A stretch of DNA of 64,000 nucleotides from SZUA-320 sp963707875 (GTDB lineage: Bacteria > Gemmatimonadota > Gemmatimonadetes > Gemmatimonadales > GWC2-71-9). The stretch's first letter is position 1; each line of letters starts with the position of its first letter. The notes under the pieces were generated by a model, which ran no database searches, was not told the DNA's origin, and saw only the letters and a list, made by a program, of their open reading frames with translations. The position numbers were made by a program, and so were the translations under genes. Shown here in pieces: positions 18,301 to 25,758 of the stretch. The DNA is taken from the NCBI GenBank assembly GCA_963707875.1, contig CAVPRU010000002.1, positions 438,442 to 502,441 of the forward strand, given 5' to 3'.

Positions 18301-18432
18301 GCTCCGATGGTGGGAGGGATGGTGACCTCCACGGTGCTCACCCTAGTGGTGATTCCGGCGATCTACCTGATCTGGCGGCGGGGTCAGTGGCGCGCCCCCA
18401 GTGGCGCGGAGGGGCCCATGGAGGCATCGTAG
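15295..18432 (+). CDS. Heavy-metal RND efflux pump (CusA/CzcA family)
   Basis: A 1045-residue inner-membrane proton antiporter. The N-terminus MIEAIIGWSLRNRGLVL and the DAIPDLSDVQVI segment are family hallmarks. The transmembrane proton-relay motif AIGAMVDAAIVMVENMHKHLE identifies the heavy-metal subfamily. Two six-helix bundles and two large periplasmic loops give the usual length. With the Met-rich adaptor, Cu(I)/Ag(I) export is the best guess; Zn/Co/Cd is possible. The start codon sits inside the end of the adaptor gene. Confidence 0.92.
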   Translation: MIEAIIGWSLRNRGLVLIGSLFLALAGVQAMRQTPLDAIPDLSDVQVIVQTELSEQAPQIVEDQVTFPISSEMLKVPGARVVRGYSFFGLSLVYVIFEDGTDPYWARSRVLEYLNGIRQRLPRGAEPTLGPDATGVGWVFEYVLESDRHDLAQLRTLQDWYVRYQLTAVPGVSEVASLGGFVKQYQVEVNPERLRAFGISAPAVAEALGAHNADIGARVLELGGREYMIRGLGYLQGVEDIEQVAVGATPSGTPIRVADIANVVVGPAPRRGVADLDGRGEVVAGIVVMRFGSDALGTIEAVKERLVQIQRGLPEGVRIRPVYDRSDLIHRAIGTLSEKLIEESVIVAIVTILFLLHARSALVAIITLPLGILFSFLAMRVIGVSANIMSLGGIAIAIGAMVDAAIVMVENMHKHLERAGPDADRWAIVRESAGQVGPPLFVSLLVITASFLPVFALEQQEGRLFQPLAFTKTFAMAGAALLSITLVPVLMGYLIRGRIRSERANPANRLLQFLYAPVIRFALRRPWAVIGGAVVVLAVTVVPWQKLGSEFMPTLHEGSVLFMPTTVPGASIGQARDILRWQDSVLATFPEVASVFGKAGRAGTATDPAPLDMFETTITLRPEAEWRPGMNYERLITAMDSATRLPGVTNAWTMPIKGRIDMLATGVRTAVGVKIYGPDLDTLQALGERLERILQPLPGIRSVFAERGVSGYYLDIAIDREKAARYGLTTGQIHDAIMATVGGTSAAVTVEGRERYEVNVRYPRERRDDIRDISQVLIPVMGGSQIPLGQVAQVRIVSGPMAVKTENAFPLTTVFVDIGEGQDLGSFVAGAQELVARELTLPTGYTLAWSGQYEFMQRVRERLVVLVPVTLVVILLLLYLNFRGLAECLIVMLSVPFALVGGVWYLWLAGYHTSVAVWVGFIALAGVAAETGVVMLIYLDEAWHRFQKEGRLHSAADVALVVQEGAVERLRPKIMTVLTIIAGLMPILWSHGTGADVMKRIAAPMVGGMVTSTVLTLVVIPAIYLIWRRGQWRAPSGAEGPMEAS

Positions 18433-18445
18433 AGTCCGGCATCCG

Positions 18446-19768
18446 ATGCTTCGATCCACCCTGCAGGTCACGCTCTGCCGCGTTCTCCGCGTCTTCTTCC
18501 GTCGCCTTGAGGCGACCGGGCAGGAGCACGTTCCCCCCCAGGGGCCGGTGCTCTTCGTGGTCAATCATCCCAACGCCCTGGTCGACCCCCTGGTCCTGCT
18601 CTGCCGGTCCGGGCGCCCAGTGTCGTTTCTGGCCAAGGAACCCCTGTTCCGGATGCCGGTCATCGGCACGATTGTCAGAAAGATGGATTCGATCCCGATC
18701 TACCGGCACGTCGACAAGGCCGACGTCACCCAGAATCGCCGGACCTTCGCGGCCGCCCGGGCGGTGCTGGCCCGGGGCGGCAGCATTGCGATCTTCCCGG
18801 AGGGCCGTTCCCACAGCGAGCCGCGCCTGCTGCCGTTCCGGACCGGCGCCGCACGGATCGCGCTGGGGGCGGTGGATGCCGGAGGCCTCCAGATCGTTCC
18901 CGCCGGGCTGTTCTACACCGACAAGACGAAGTTCCGGAGCGCGGCGCTGCTCTGCTTCGGTCCACCCCTTCGGGTGACCCCGGTCCCGATGGAGGCTGAC
19001 GGAGAGCCCCCCAGCCACGAGGTGCGTGCCCTCACGGAACGACTGGAGGACGCGCTCGGTGCCCTCACCCTTCAGGCCGACCGGCACGAGGCGCTGCAGC
19101 TGGTCGAATCCGCGGAACGGATTCTCAGCACCGCACGGAACACCCCCCGGCGCGATCTGGCTGCGAAGATGCGGGTCCGTCAGCGGCTGGTGGCGGGCTC
19201 CTCACGCCTCCGGCAGGAAGCCCCGGAGCGCATGGCCCGGATCCAGTCGCGCATTGTCCGCTACGCCACCTCGCTCGAGGAGAGTGGCCTGACCAATGAA
19301 CTGATGCCGGCCCGAGGGTACCGGTCGGCGGTGGTGGCCCGGATTGCCGTCCGGGCCGTCGGGACCCTGCTGATCCTGTTGCCGCTGGCATTGGCCGGGA
19401 TCGTGATCCACGCGCCGGCCTGGTTTCTGATTCGCACCATTGCCCGCCAGTATCAGCGGGAGCACGCCGATGCCGTCGCCTCTGTCAAGACGATCGGCGG
19501 CCTGCTCTTCTACCCACTGACCTGGCTGGGGGTTGGCTGGCTGGCCGCCCGGCAGTGGGGATGGCCGGTGGGGCTCGCCGCCGGGCTCACCGGCCCGCTG
19601 TTCGGTTTCGCGGCGGTCCGATTCCTGGAGCGGTTCGACCGCCTGGTTGGGGGGGCCCGAGGGGTCCTCCTTGCGCTGACCGGAAAACGGCGGTTCCTTC
19701 GTCTGCTCGCCGAACGCCAGGCGATCAGCGATGAGCTGCTGGCGTTGGCGGACGAATACGGGTTGTAG
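18446..19768 (+). CDS. PlsC-type glycerolipid acyltransferase
   Basis: A 440-residue membrane protein. The acyltransferase block is NHPNALVDP (about residue 41; an H-x5-D version of the usual motif) with FPEGRSH (about 120) and a following VPAGLF. This pattern belongs to the eukaryotic-Gat-like LPLAT group of GPAT/AGPAT enzymes. Hydrophobic helices at about 305-335 and 350-400 form the C-terminal half. It probably transfers acyl chains onto (lyso)phosphatidic-acid-type acceptors. It follows the efflux operon by 14 bp, but a functional link is unlikely. Confidence 0.8.
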   Translation: MLRSTLQVTLCRVLRVFFRRLEATGQEHVPPQGPVLFVVNHPNALVDPLVLLCRSGRPVSFLAKEPLFRMPVIGTIVRKMDSIPIYRHVDKADVTQNRRTFAAARAVLARGGSIAIFPEGRSHSEPRLLPFRTGAARIALGAVDAGGLQIVPAGLFYTDKTKFRSAALLCFGPPLRVTPVPMEADGEPPSHEVRALTERLEDALGALTLQADRHEALQLVESAERILSTARNTPRRDLAAKMRVRQRLVAGSSRLRQEAPERMARIQSRIVRYATSLEESGLTNELMPARGYRSAVVARIAVRAVGTLLILLPLALAGIVIHAPAWFLIRTIARQYQREHADAVASVKTIGGLLFYPLTWLGVGWLAARQWGWPVGLAAGLTGPLFGFAAVRFLERFDRLVGGARGVLLALTGKRRFLRLLAERQAISDELLALADEYGL

Positions 19769-19872
19769 CCGGTTGACTAGTTCCGGGACGGGGTTTCCTT
19801 GTGAAACTGCCCTCAGCCCCGCAGCGTATGGTGTGCCCTGAGGTTGACCACCCACAACAGAGTGAGGTCTGT

Positions 19873-20283
19873 ATGCAGGCTCGGTATTCTCGTCGTCTGG
19901 CCAGTACCGCGGTGGCGGTCCTCGGCTTCCTGGCCGTGCTGACCGTCGCCTCGGCTTCCGCTCCGTTGGCGACGATCGCCGGGAACTGGAAGGGGACCTT
20001 CGTCACCGACGGTCCCAGCGGGGAAATGACGATGAACTGGTGGCAGGAGAACGGCGTCTGGAACGTGGAAACCGGATTGGTGGCCCAGGAAGCGCCGCCT
20101 CCAGGAGATTCCCGGGAGGTCAAGGTCGAAGGCAACACGTTCTCCTTTGCCCAGATCTTCGGAGAGTTCGACGTCCTGTTCCGGGGCAGTTACGAGGAAG
20201 ACACCCTCAAGGGAACCCTCGAGGCCTACCAGGGCGGGGCGGTCGTGGGCACCGGGTCGTTCACCCTGACCCGCCAGCCGTAA
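19873..20283 (+). CDS. Small secreted protein of unknown function
   Basis: A 136-residue protein with a clear signal peptide (about 1-30, VAVLGFLAVLTVASASA). The beta-rich mature domain has the pattern GNWKGTFVTDGPSG...GSYEEDTLKGTLEAYQGGAVVGTGSFTLTR, typical of small lipocalin-like or DUF-type export proteins. I do not recognise the family firmly. The ATG at 19873 is preceded by GTGAGG; an upstream GTG at 19801 would add an unlikely extension. Confidence 0.65.
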   Translation: MQARYSRRLASTAVAVLGFLAVLTVASASAPLATIAGNWKGTFVTDGPSGEMTMNWWQENGVWNVETGLVAQEAPPPGDSREVKVEGNTFSFAQIFGEFDVLFRGSYEEDTLKGTLEAYQGGAVVGTGSFTLTRQP

Positions 20284-20305
20284 CGAGCCGCAGGCAGATG
20301 CAGGG

Positions 20306-20329
20306 AGGGGCGCCCAGACAGGCGCCCCT
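20306..20329. terminator. Hairpin terminator between convergent genes
   Basis: AGGGGCGCC and GGCGCCCCT form a perfect 9-bp stem with a 6-base loop, 22 bases after the stop of the secreted-protein gene and 23 bases before the stop of the reverse-strand gene at 20353. Confidence 0.7.
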
Positions 20330-20352
20330 TCTGCGTTCCGGACGGCCTCGAG

Positions 20353-20772
20353 TCAGGGACGGCCTCGTTTGGTTTTCACGAAAACCGCGCCGTACTCATG
20401 GCCGTTGCCGTAGCGTGCCAGCGCGTTGTTCCCCGACATGTAGGAGATCTCCACGATCTCGTCGACCCGGACGCCCTTGAGATCGTCCACCCCACCCTGC
20501 ATCCGAGTGTCGTCTACGTAAACAGCCAATTCCGGCTTCCCGGAGGTGTAGCGGTCATCGGAGCTGGACCCGGCGATTCCGCTGGACCGGATCCGCAACC
20601 AGTTGGACCGCAGTCGCTTGATCGCCTCAAGGGCGGTGGTAATGTCGTCCTTCTCGGCGATCTCCTCGATGGTGAGCTTGTTCCGGTCACCCTTCTGGGC
20701 CTGGGCCGGGTGAGGGAACGCCACCAGGCCGAGCAGAATGAGTCCGGGCACCAGGGCGCGATGGATCTTCAT
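20353..20772 (-). CDS. Secreted TonB-plug-like small protein
   Basis: A 139-residue protein with a signal peptide ending PAQAQ. The mature part resembles an isolated plug domain of a TonB-dependent receptor: ITTALEAIKRLRSNWLR, then ELAVYVDDTRMQGGVDDLKGVRVDEIVEISYMSG, ending GAVFVKTKRG. No beta-barrel follows, so it cannot be a receptor by itself. Such stand-alone plug-like proteins recur in Gemmatimonadota; their role is unknown. GAGAGGAG lies ahead of the ATG at 20772. Confidence 0.65.
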   Translation of the reverse strand: MKIHRALVPGLILLGLVAFPHPAQAQKGDRNKLTIEEIAEKDDITTALEAIKRLRSNWLRIRSSGIAGSSSDDRYTSGKPELAVYVDDTRMQGGVDDLKGVRVDEIVEISYMSGNNALARYGNGHEYGAVFVKTKRGRP

Positions 20773-20891
20773 GGCACGACTCCTCTCGAGTGAGGGCCCC
20801 ATGCCCTCCCGCCCACTACAATGATCCCTGGAGTGCGCAGCGTCAACTGCCACCCGGCAGAATCCTGGTGTCCCCTCTAGCTTGCACCCCC

Positions 20892-22094
20892 ATGGTCCCG
20901 TCGTCTGATCCGCTGGTTTCGGCATTCTCCGCCAGCTTCGGCGTCCACCCGACCGGGGTGGCCATCGCCCCGGGGCGGGTCAACCTGATCGGGGACCATA
21001 CCGACTACAATGGACTGCCGGTGCTTCCCATGGCCTTCGACCGGAGCATCCGGATTGCCTTCCGGGCAGATCCCCGGGCATTGGTCACTCTCGACAATCT
21101 GAACCAGCGGTTCCCGCCGATCACCTTTCCTTTGGCAGCCCCGATCCCGATGGGCCCGGCTGGCCATTGGGGTAACTATCCCCGGGCGGTTGCCACCGCG
21201 CTGCTGGAGCGAGGTCCGCTCGTCCGGGGAATCCTCGGCCTCGTGAGCAGTGACCTGCCACCCGCCTCGGGACTGAGTTCGTCCTCCGCCCTGGTGGTGG
21301 CCACGGCGCTTGCGTTGCTCGAGGCCAACGAGACCGCCTGCGACTCCGGGACCCTGATGCAGTGGCTTGCCGTCGGCGAGCGGCTGGTCGGCACCGAGGG
21401 CGGGGGCATGGACCAGGCAGTCATTCTCGGCGGGCAGGCGGGGCACGCGATCCGGATCGATTTCACCCCCGGCCTCTCCCTCCGACCGGTGAGGATTCCT
21501 CCGTCCTGGCGGATCGTGGTGGCGTCGAGTCTGGTGGAGGCTGCGAAGTCAGGCCTGGTCCGGGAAGCGTATAACACCCGGGTCCTCGAATGCCGGGAGG
21601 CGCTGCTCGGGGTGGGGGAGCGCGAGCCAGGTGGCTTTGGCAGGCTGATGCAGCTTCCGGAGCCGGACCGGGTGCTGGCCCGGGCCGAGGCCGCCCTGTC
21701 GGCCACCCTGTTCCGGCGGTTCCGGCATGTGCTCACCGAGGGTCAACGGGTTGAGCAGGCGACCATCGCGCTTGAGGCCGCCGACTACCTCGGCATGGGC
21801 CACCTGCTCGACGCCTCGCATGCCAGTCTCCGGGACGATTACCAGGTCAGTGGTCCGGAATTGGATGAGCTGGTCACCGTGGCCCGGCTGGCGGGGGCTG
21901 TGGGAGCTCGGCTCACCGGGGCTGGGTTCGGCGGGTGTATCGTGGCCCTGGCTGATGAGGATTCGGTGGGTCAGGTGATGGACCGGATCTGGGAGCGGTA
22001 CTACCAACCCCGACAGCTCCCGTTGGGCGACAGGGACTCCGTGCTCTTCACCGCCGTTCCGTCCGATGGGGCCCGAATCGCCCGACTCGGCTAG
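20892..22094 (+). CDS. galK: Galactokinase (GHMP kinase)
   Basis: A 400-residue GHMP-fold sugar kinase. The galactokinase signature APGRVNLIGDHTDYNG is at about residue 26, the ATP loop PPASGLSSSSALV at about 125, GGGMDQ at about 173 and the C-terminal GARLTGAGFGGC at about 340. It phosphorylates galactose at C1; a related hexose is possible. It converges, with a 4-bp stop overlap, on an operon encoding a sodium:solute symporter and a nucleotidyltransferase, which together suggest uptake and activation of one sugar. Confidence 0.9.
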   Translation: MVPSSDPLVSAFSASFGVHPTGVAIAPGRVNLIGDHTDYNGLPVLPMAFDRSIRIAFRADPRALVTLDNLNQRFPPITFPLAAPIPMGPAGHWGNYPRAVATALLERGPLVRGILGLVSSDLPPASGLSSSSALVVATALALLEANETACDSGTLMQWLAVGERLVGTEGGGMDQAVILGGQAGHAIRIDFTPGLSLRPVRIPPSWRIVVASSLVEAAKSGLVREAYNTRVLECREALLGVGEREPGGFGRLMQLPEPDRVLARAEAALSATLFRRFRHVLTEGQRVEQATIALEAADYLGMGHLLDASHASLRDDYQVSGPELDELVTVARLAGAVGARLTGAGFGGCIVALADEDSVGQVMDRIWERYYQPRQLPLGDRDSVLFTAVPSDGARIARLG

Positions 22095-22390
22095 CCGCCA
22101 CTCCCGGCCGCGCCGGCGATCGTCTCCCACGCCGCCTTGAGCCACAGCACCAGCGCCCTGAGCCCGACCAGCACCGCATCGCCCACCCACGCCAGCCATC
22201 GGGCGACCGTGGTCTGCTCCAGCCACCCCCCGATCAGCGCCACCGCGAGTACCGCCCCCACCACCAGGGCGATCCGGATGACGATCCGGGCCGCCTCCTT
22301 GAGAAAGGTGCTCACGACCAGAATGAAGATCACGAACAGGACGGCCTGACCGAGCAGGGCGGCCGGAACCGAGAACCCGGGGCTCTCCAT
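22091..22390 (-). CDS. Small membrane protein
   Basis: A 99-residue protein with two or three hydrophobic helices (about 8-28, 35-55, 62-90) and no recognisable domain. It starts immediately after the stop of the sodium:solute symporter gene, so it is probably its co-translated partner or an accessory subunit. Its stop overlaps that of galK on the other strand (CTAG shared). Confidence 0.6.
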   Translation of the reverse strand: MESPGFSVPAALLGQAVLFVIFILVVSTFLKEAARIVIRIALVVGAVLAVALIGGWLEQTTVARWLAWVGDAVLVGLRALVLWLKAAWETIAGAAGSGG

Positions 22391-24160
22391 CTAGCGGATG
22401 ACCCCGACCCTGGGAAGGACCCGAATCAGCGCGATGGCGGCTGCCACCGAGGCGATCGCCGCGCTGCCGCCGGACAGCAGGTGGCCGTAGAGCAGGGAGC
22501 CGGTGGCGAACAGGGCGCCGTAGACGACGACGCAACCGAGGAACCAGGCGAGCAGTGCCGCCGAGAGTTGACCCTGGGGCTCTGAGGGATCGGTGATTAC
22601 GGCCTTGCGCCAGCCTCGGCCGGCCGGCCGGATCTTGTCGTAGAAGGTCTGCAGGGTGGCCTGGTCGGTTGGCCGGGTCATGAAGGTGACCAGCAGCCAG
22701 CCCACGGTGGTGATGGCGACCCCCAGGACCAGGGTCTCGGTCGGATCGAGTGGAGCGAAACCGAGCCGGACGTGGCCGAACTGGAAATACACCGCGACCG
22801 CAAACGAGATGGCCATGCCGCTGATCTCGCTCCAGGCGTTGATCCGCCACCAGAACCAGCGCAGCAGGTAGATCAGCCCGGTCCCGGCCCCGACCTGCAA
22901 CATGATCTGGAAGGCCTGGAAGGCATTCTCCAGCCAGAGCGACAGGACCGCGGCGCAGATCACCAGCAGCACGGTGGTGAGCCGTGCCATGGCGACGTAG
23001 TGCCGCTCGCCCCGGTCGGGGGCCAGGAACCGGCGGTAGACGTCATCCACCAGGTACGAGGAACCCCAGTTGAGATGGGTGCTGATGGTCGACATGTAGG
23101 CCGCGGCCAGCGAGGCCACCATGATGCCGAGCATCCCGTGGGGCAGGTAGATCAACATGGCCGGGTAGGCCAGGTCGTTGCGGATGATCGACGGGTCGAG
23201 GTGCGGGAACCGCGTCGCAATCGACGCCAGGTCGGGGTAGATGATGATCGAGGCCAGAGCCACGATGATCCAGGGCCACGGCCGGAGGCCGTAGTGGAGG
23301 ACGTTGAAGAGCAGGGTCGAGAGCAGCGACTCCTTTTCGTTCCGGGCCGCCAGCATCCGCTGGGCGACGTAGCCTCCACCCCCCGGCTCGGCGCCGGGGT
23401 ACCAGGTACTCCACCACTGCACCGCGACCGGGACCAGGAACACCGCCGCCGCCGTGCGCCAGTCGCCGAAGTCCGGCAGCATCGACAGCTTCGGCATGAC
23501 GTCCGGGTGGCTGAAGAGGCCCGCCAGCCCCCCGACCTCCGGCAGCGAGACGGCGTAGTACGCCGCGGCAAAGGCGCCGATCATCGCGATCCCGAACTGG
23601 ATCGCGTCGGTGATCACCACGCCGCGCAATCCCGAGGAGGCGGCATACAGGGCGGTCAGCGCGCCGGCCACCAGGACGGTGGTGTACTTGTCGACCCCGA
23701 GCAGGACGCCGGCAATCTTGATGGCGGCGAGGTTGACCGAGGCCATGATCATCGCGTTGAAGAACAGGCCCAGGTAGATCGCCCGGAAACCGCGCAGAAA
23801 GGCGGCGGGTCGTCCGGCGTAGCGCAGTTCGTAGAAGGCGATGTCGGTCAGCGCCTCGGACCGCCGCCAGAGCCGGGCGTAGAAGAAGACGGTGCACATG
23901 CCGGTGAGCAGGAAGGCCCACCAGACCCAGTTCTGGCTCACCCCGCCGGTCCGGACCAGGTCGGTGACCAGGTTGGGGGTGTCGGTCGAGAAGGTGGTGG
24001 CCACCAGCGAGACGCCGAGCAGCCACCAGGGCAGGGTCCGGCCGGAGAGGAAGAACTCCTGACGCCCGGTTCCGGCCCGGCGGCTCACCGCCAGGCCGAT
24101 CCCCACGGTCACTGTCGCGTAGATCGCCACCATGATCCAGTCGAGTCTGGTCAGTTCCAT
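22391..24160 (-). CDS. Sodium:solute symporter (SSS family)
   Basis: A 589-residue membrane protein with about 14 helices. The family signature regions are present: FFLSGRTLPWWLLGVSLVAT after helix 1, SSGLRGVVITDAIQFGI around helix 5, and the AAYMSTISTHLNWGSSYLVDDVYRRF segment. It imports a small solute with Na+. The operon context (nucleotidyltransferase upstream, galactokinase opposite) points to a sugar. It starts 3 bp after the stop of the nucleotidyltransferase gene. Confidence 0.88.
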   Translation of the reverse strand: MELTRLDWIMVAIYATVTVGIGLAVSRRAGTGRQEFFLSGRTLPWWLLGVSLVATTFSTDTPNLVTDLVRTGGVSQNWVWWAFLLTGMCTVFFYARLWRRSEALTDIAFYELRYAGRPAAFLRGFRAIYLGLFFNAMIMASVNLAAIKIAGVLLGVDKYTTVLVAGALTALYAASSGLRGVVITDAIQFGIAMIGAFAAAYYAVSLPEVGGLAGLFSHPDVMPKLSMLPDFGDWRTAAAVFLVPVAVQWWSTWYPGAEPGGGGYVAQRMLAARNEKESLLSTLLFNVLHYGLRPWPWIIVALASIIIYPDLASIATRFPHLDPSIIRNDLAYPAMLIYLPHGMLGIMVASLAAAYMSTISTHLNWGSSYLVDDVYRRFLAPDRGERHYVAMARLTTVLLVICAAVLSLWLENAFQAFQIMLQVGAGTGLIYLLRWFWWRINAWSEISGMAISFAVAVYFQFGHVRLGFAPLDPTETLVLGVAITTVGWLLVTFMTRPTDQATLQTFYDKIRPAGRGWRKAVITDPSEPQGQLSAALLAWFLGCVVVYGALFATGSLLYGHLLSGGSAAIASVAAAIALIRVLPRVGVIR

Positions 24161-24163
24161 CGG

Positions 24164-25069
24164 TCAGCTCGCGGCGGAAGAGTTGGTGAAAGGCGACGGG
24201 ACGGTGGCCAGGGCGCTCCTCAGGTGGGGAATATCACCGGGCCAGGTCATCCCGAGCCAGGTGGTGCCCACCTGGAGGAGCTGAACCGGATGGGTCGCGG
24301 CGAGCGCCCCCACCACGTCGGGAAGGGCGCACTCCTCCGTGTCCCGTGGCGCCTGGTCGAGGAAGCGGACAAAGGCGTCTCGAAGGTGGGGCATCAGCGC
24401 CGGCGTGAAGGCCCAGCAGTTCATCGACACCAGTTCATCCCCCGACAGCGGGACCACCCCGCCTTCGCGGGAGCCCGCCAGTCGGCCGTCGACCTCCGCC
24501 ACATTGGCCAGTTCGTGGAGCCCGGTGACCGTCGCGCCCCGGTATTCGATCAGGGCCCGGGACACACCGCCGTGGGGGGAAAGCGTGTCCCGCACCCGGT
24601 ACCCTACCAGCGCCGCGATCGGGACGTCCGGATCGGCCTGTGCCAGAAACTGGCCGGCGGCAGCCACGGCGTCGGCGCCGTAGTAGTCGTCGGCGTTGAG
24701 GACCAGGCAGCCGCCGGTCAGATACGGCACTGCGGCCAGGACAGCGTGGGTGGTTCCCCAGGGTCGGGTCCGACCCGGTGGTGCCTGGCGTCCGGCCGGG
24801 AGATCGTCGAGCCGCTGGAGGGCATACCGGATCGGAAACCCCTTCCACCGCCGGTGATGTTCGTGGAACGTGTCGGTCAGTTCCGGGCGGATCACGAACA
24901 CCGCGCCGACGGCGCCGGCCAGTGTTGCGTCGGCGACCGCGTAGTCCGCCAGAGTCGCCCCACCGGGCTCGACCGCCACGAGCTGTTTGTCCCCGCCGAA
25001 GCGGCGCCCGACTCCCGCCGCCAGGACCACCAGGGTCCAGGGTCGGGCCAGCGGCGTGGTGACCGGCAA
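24164..25069 (-). CDS. NTP-transferase-fold sugar nucleotidyltransferase
   Basis: A protein of about 301 residues beginning with the nucleotidyltransferase motif VVLAAGVGRRFGGDKQL. It has VLNADDYYG as the metal-binding strand and PWGTTHAVLAA as the base-binding loop. It probably joins a sugar 1-phosphate to an NTP. Next to galK and a symporter, the likely substrate is the sugar 1-phosphate made by GalK, replacing GalT. The start shown is a TTG with a weak Shine-Dalgarno, so the first residues are uncertain. Confidence 0.78.
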   Translation of the reverse strand: MPVTTPLARPWTLVVLAAGVGRRFGGDKQLVAVEPGGATLADYAVADATLAGAVGAVFVIRPELTDTFHEHHRRWKGFPIRYALQRLDDLPAGRQAPPGRTRPWGTTHAVLAAVPYLTGGCLVLNADDYYGADAVAAAGQFLAQADPDVPIAALVGYRVRDTLSPHGGVSRALIEYRGATVTGLHELANVAEVDGRLAGSREGGVVPLSGDELVSMNCWAFTPALMPHLRDAFVRFLDQAPRDTEECALPDVVGALAATHPVQLLQVGTTWLGMTWPGDIPHLRSALATVPSPFTNSSAAS

Positions 25070-25077
25070 GGTCCGGG

Positions 25078-25668
25078 CTACATCCCGGGGATGAACATGA
25101 TGTGGGCCTTGGGTGTTCCCGGGAACATGATCCAGGGCGCTCCCGCGACCGGCAAGCCAGGCAGACCGGTGGACTCGGGTGTGGCAAAGGGGATGTAGAC
25201 CACATAGAGCCGCCGCCCGGACTTGATCTCCCCGGTGGCCAGGTCGTAGCCGTCGCCGGTGATCGAATAGAGCGAGGCGGGTGCGGTGGGCATCGGCAGT
25301 TTGCCGGCGACCACCTCCGCGAACCGGACGGTATCCACCTGGGCCCCCGTCACCCCCTGGGCCCGGAGCGCGCGCCCCCGCGCCATGAAGGGCTCCATCG
25401 ACTGGTGGTAACAGGCCACGTGGAACCCAGCGGAGCCTGGATCGTCGGCCAGACAGATCATCGAGCCGGTTCCCTGCCGGAGGGTCACCATCGCCCCGGC
25501 CGCGCCATGCCCCAGCACGGTGGCCGAGGGACGGAGTTCCTCGGGCAGCGGAAGGATCGCGCTGTGGATCAGCTGATCAGTGGTGAGGGGTGCCGCGGTC
25601 TGGGCCTGGGCGGATGGGGCAGCCGTCAGGACCAGGGCCACGGCGAGCACGGTCGAGGTGCGGGGCAT
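25078..25668 (-). CDS. Secreted protein of unknown function
   Basis: A 196-residue protein with a signal peptide ending SAQAQ. The mature part contains TTDQLIHSAILPLPEELR and a C-terminal IMFPGTPKAHIMFIPGM, with two Cys (about 93 and 107). No family is recognised. It is the first gene of the reverse-strand set with the nucleotidyltransferase (8 bp downstream) and the symporter, but its role there is unclear. Confidence 0.6.
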   Translation of the reverse strand: MPRTSTVLAVALVLTAAPSAQAQTAAPLTTDQLIHSAILPLPEELRPSATVLGHGAAGAMVTLRQGTGSMICLADDPGSAGFHVACYHQSMEPFMARGRALRAQGVTGAQVDTVRFAEVVAGKLPMPTAPASLYSITGDGYDLATGEIKSGRRLYVVYIPFATPESTGLPGLPVAGAPWIMFPGTPKAHIMFIPGM

Positions 25669-25758
25669 GGAGCGCTCCAGCGGAGGACGGAGGATGACGT
25701 TGGGGCAGATCTAGGATAGCCGGACCTGCCCCGTCGTCCAATCAGGAGTGGTTTCGCC

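Noticed and set aside
22772..25198. An 808-codon forward ORF
   Set aside because: It is antisense to the symporter and nucleotidyltransferase genes and has low-complexity His/Gln/Gly-rich translation without motifs.
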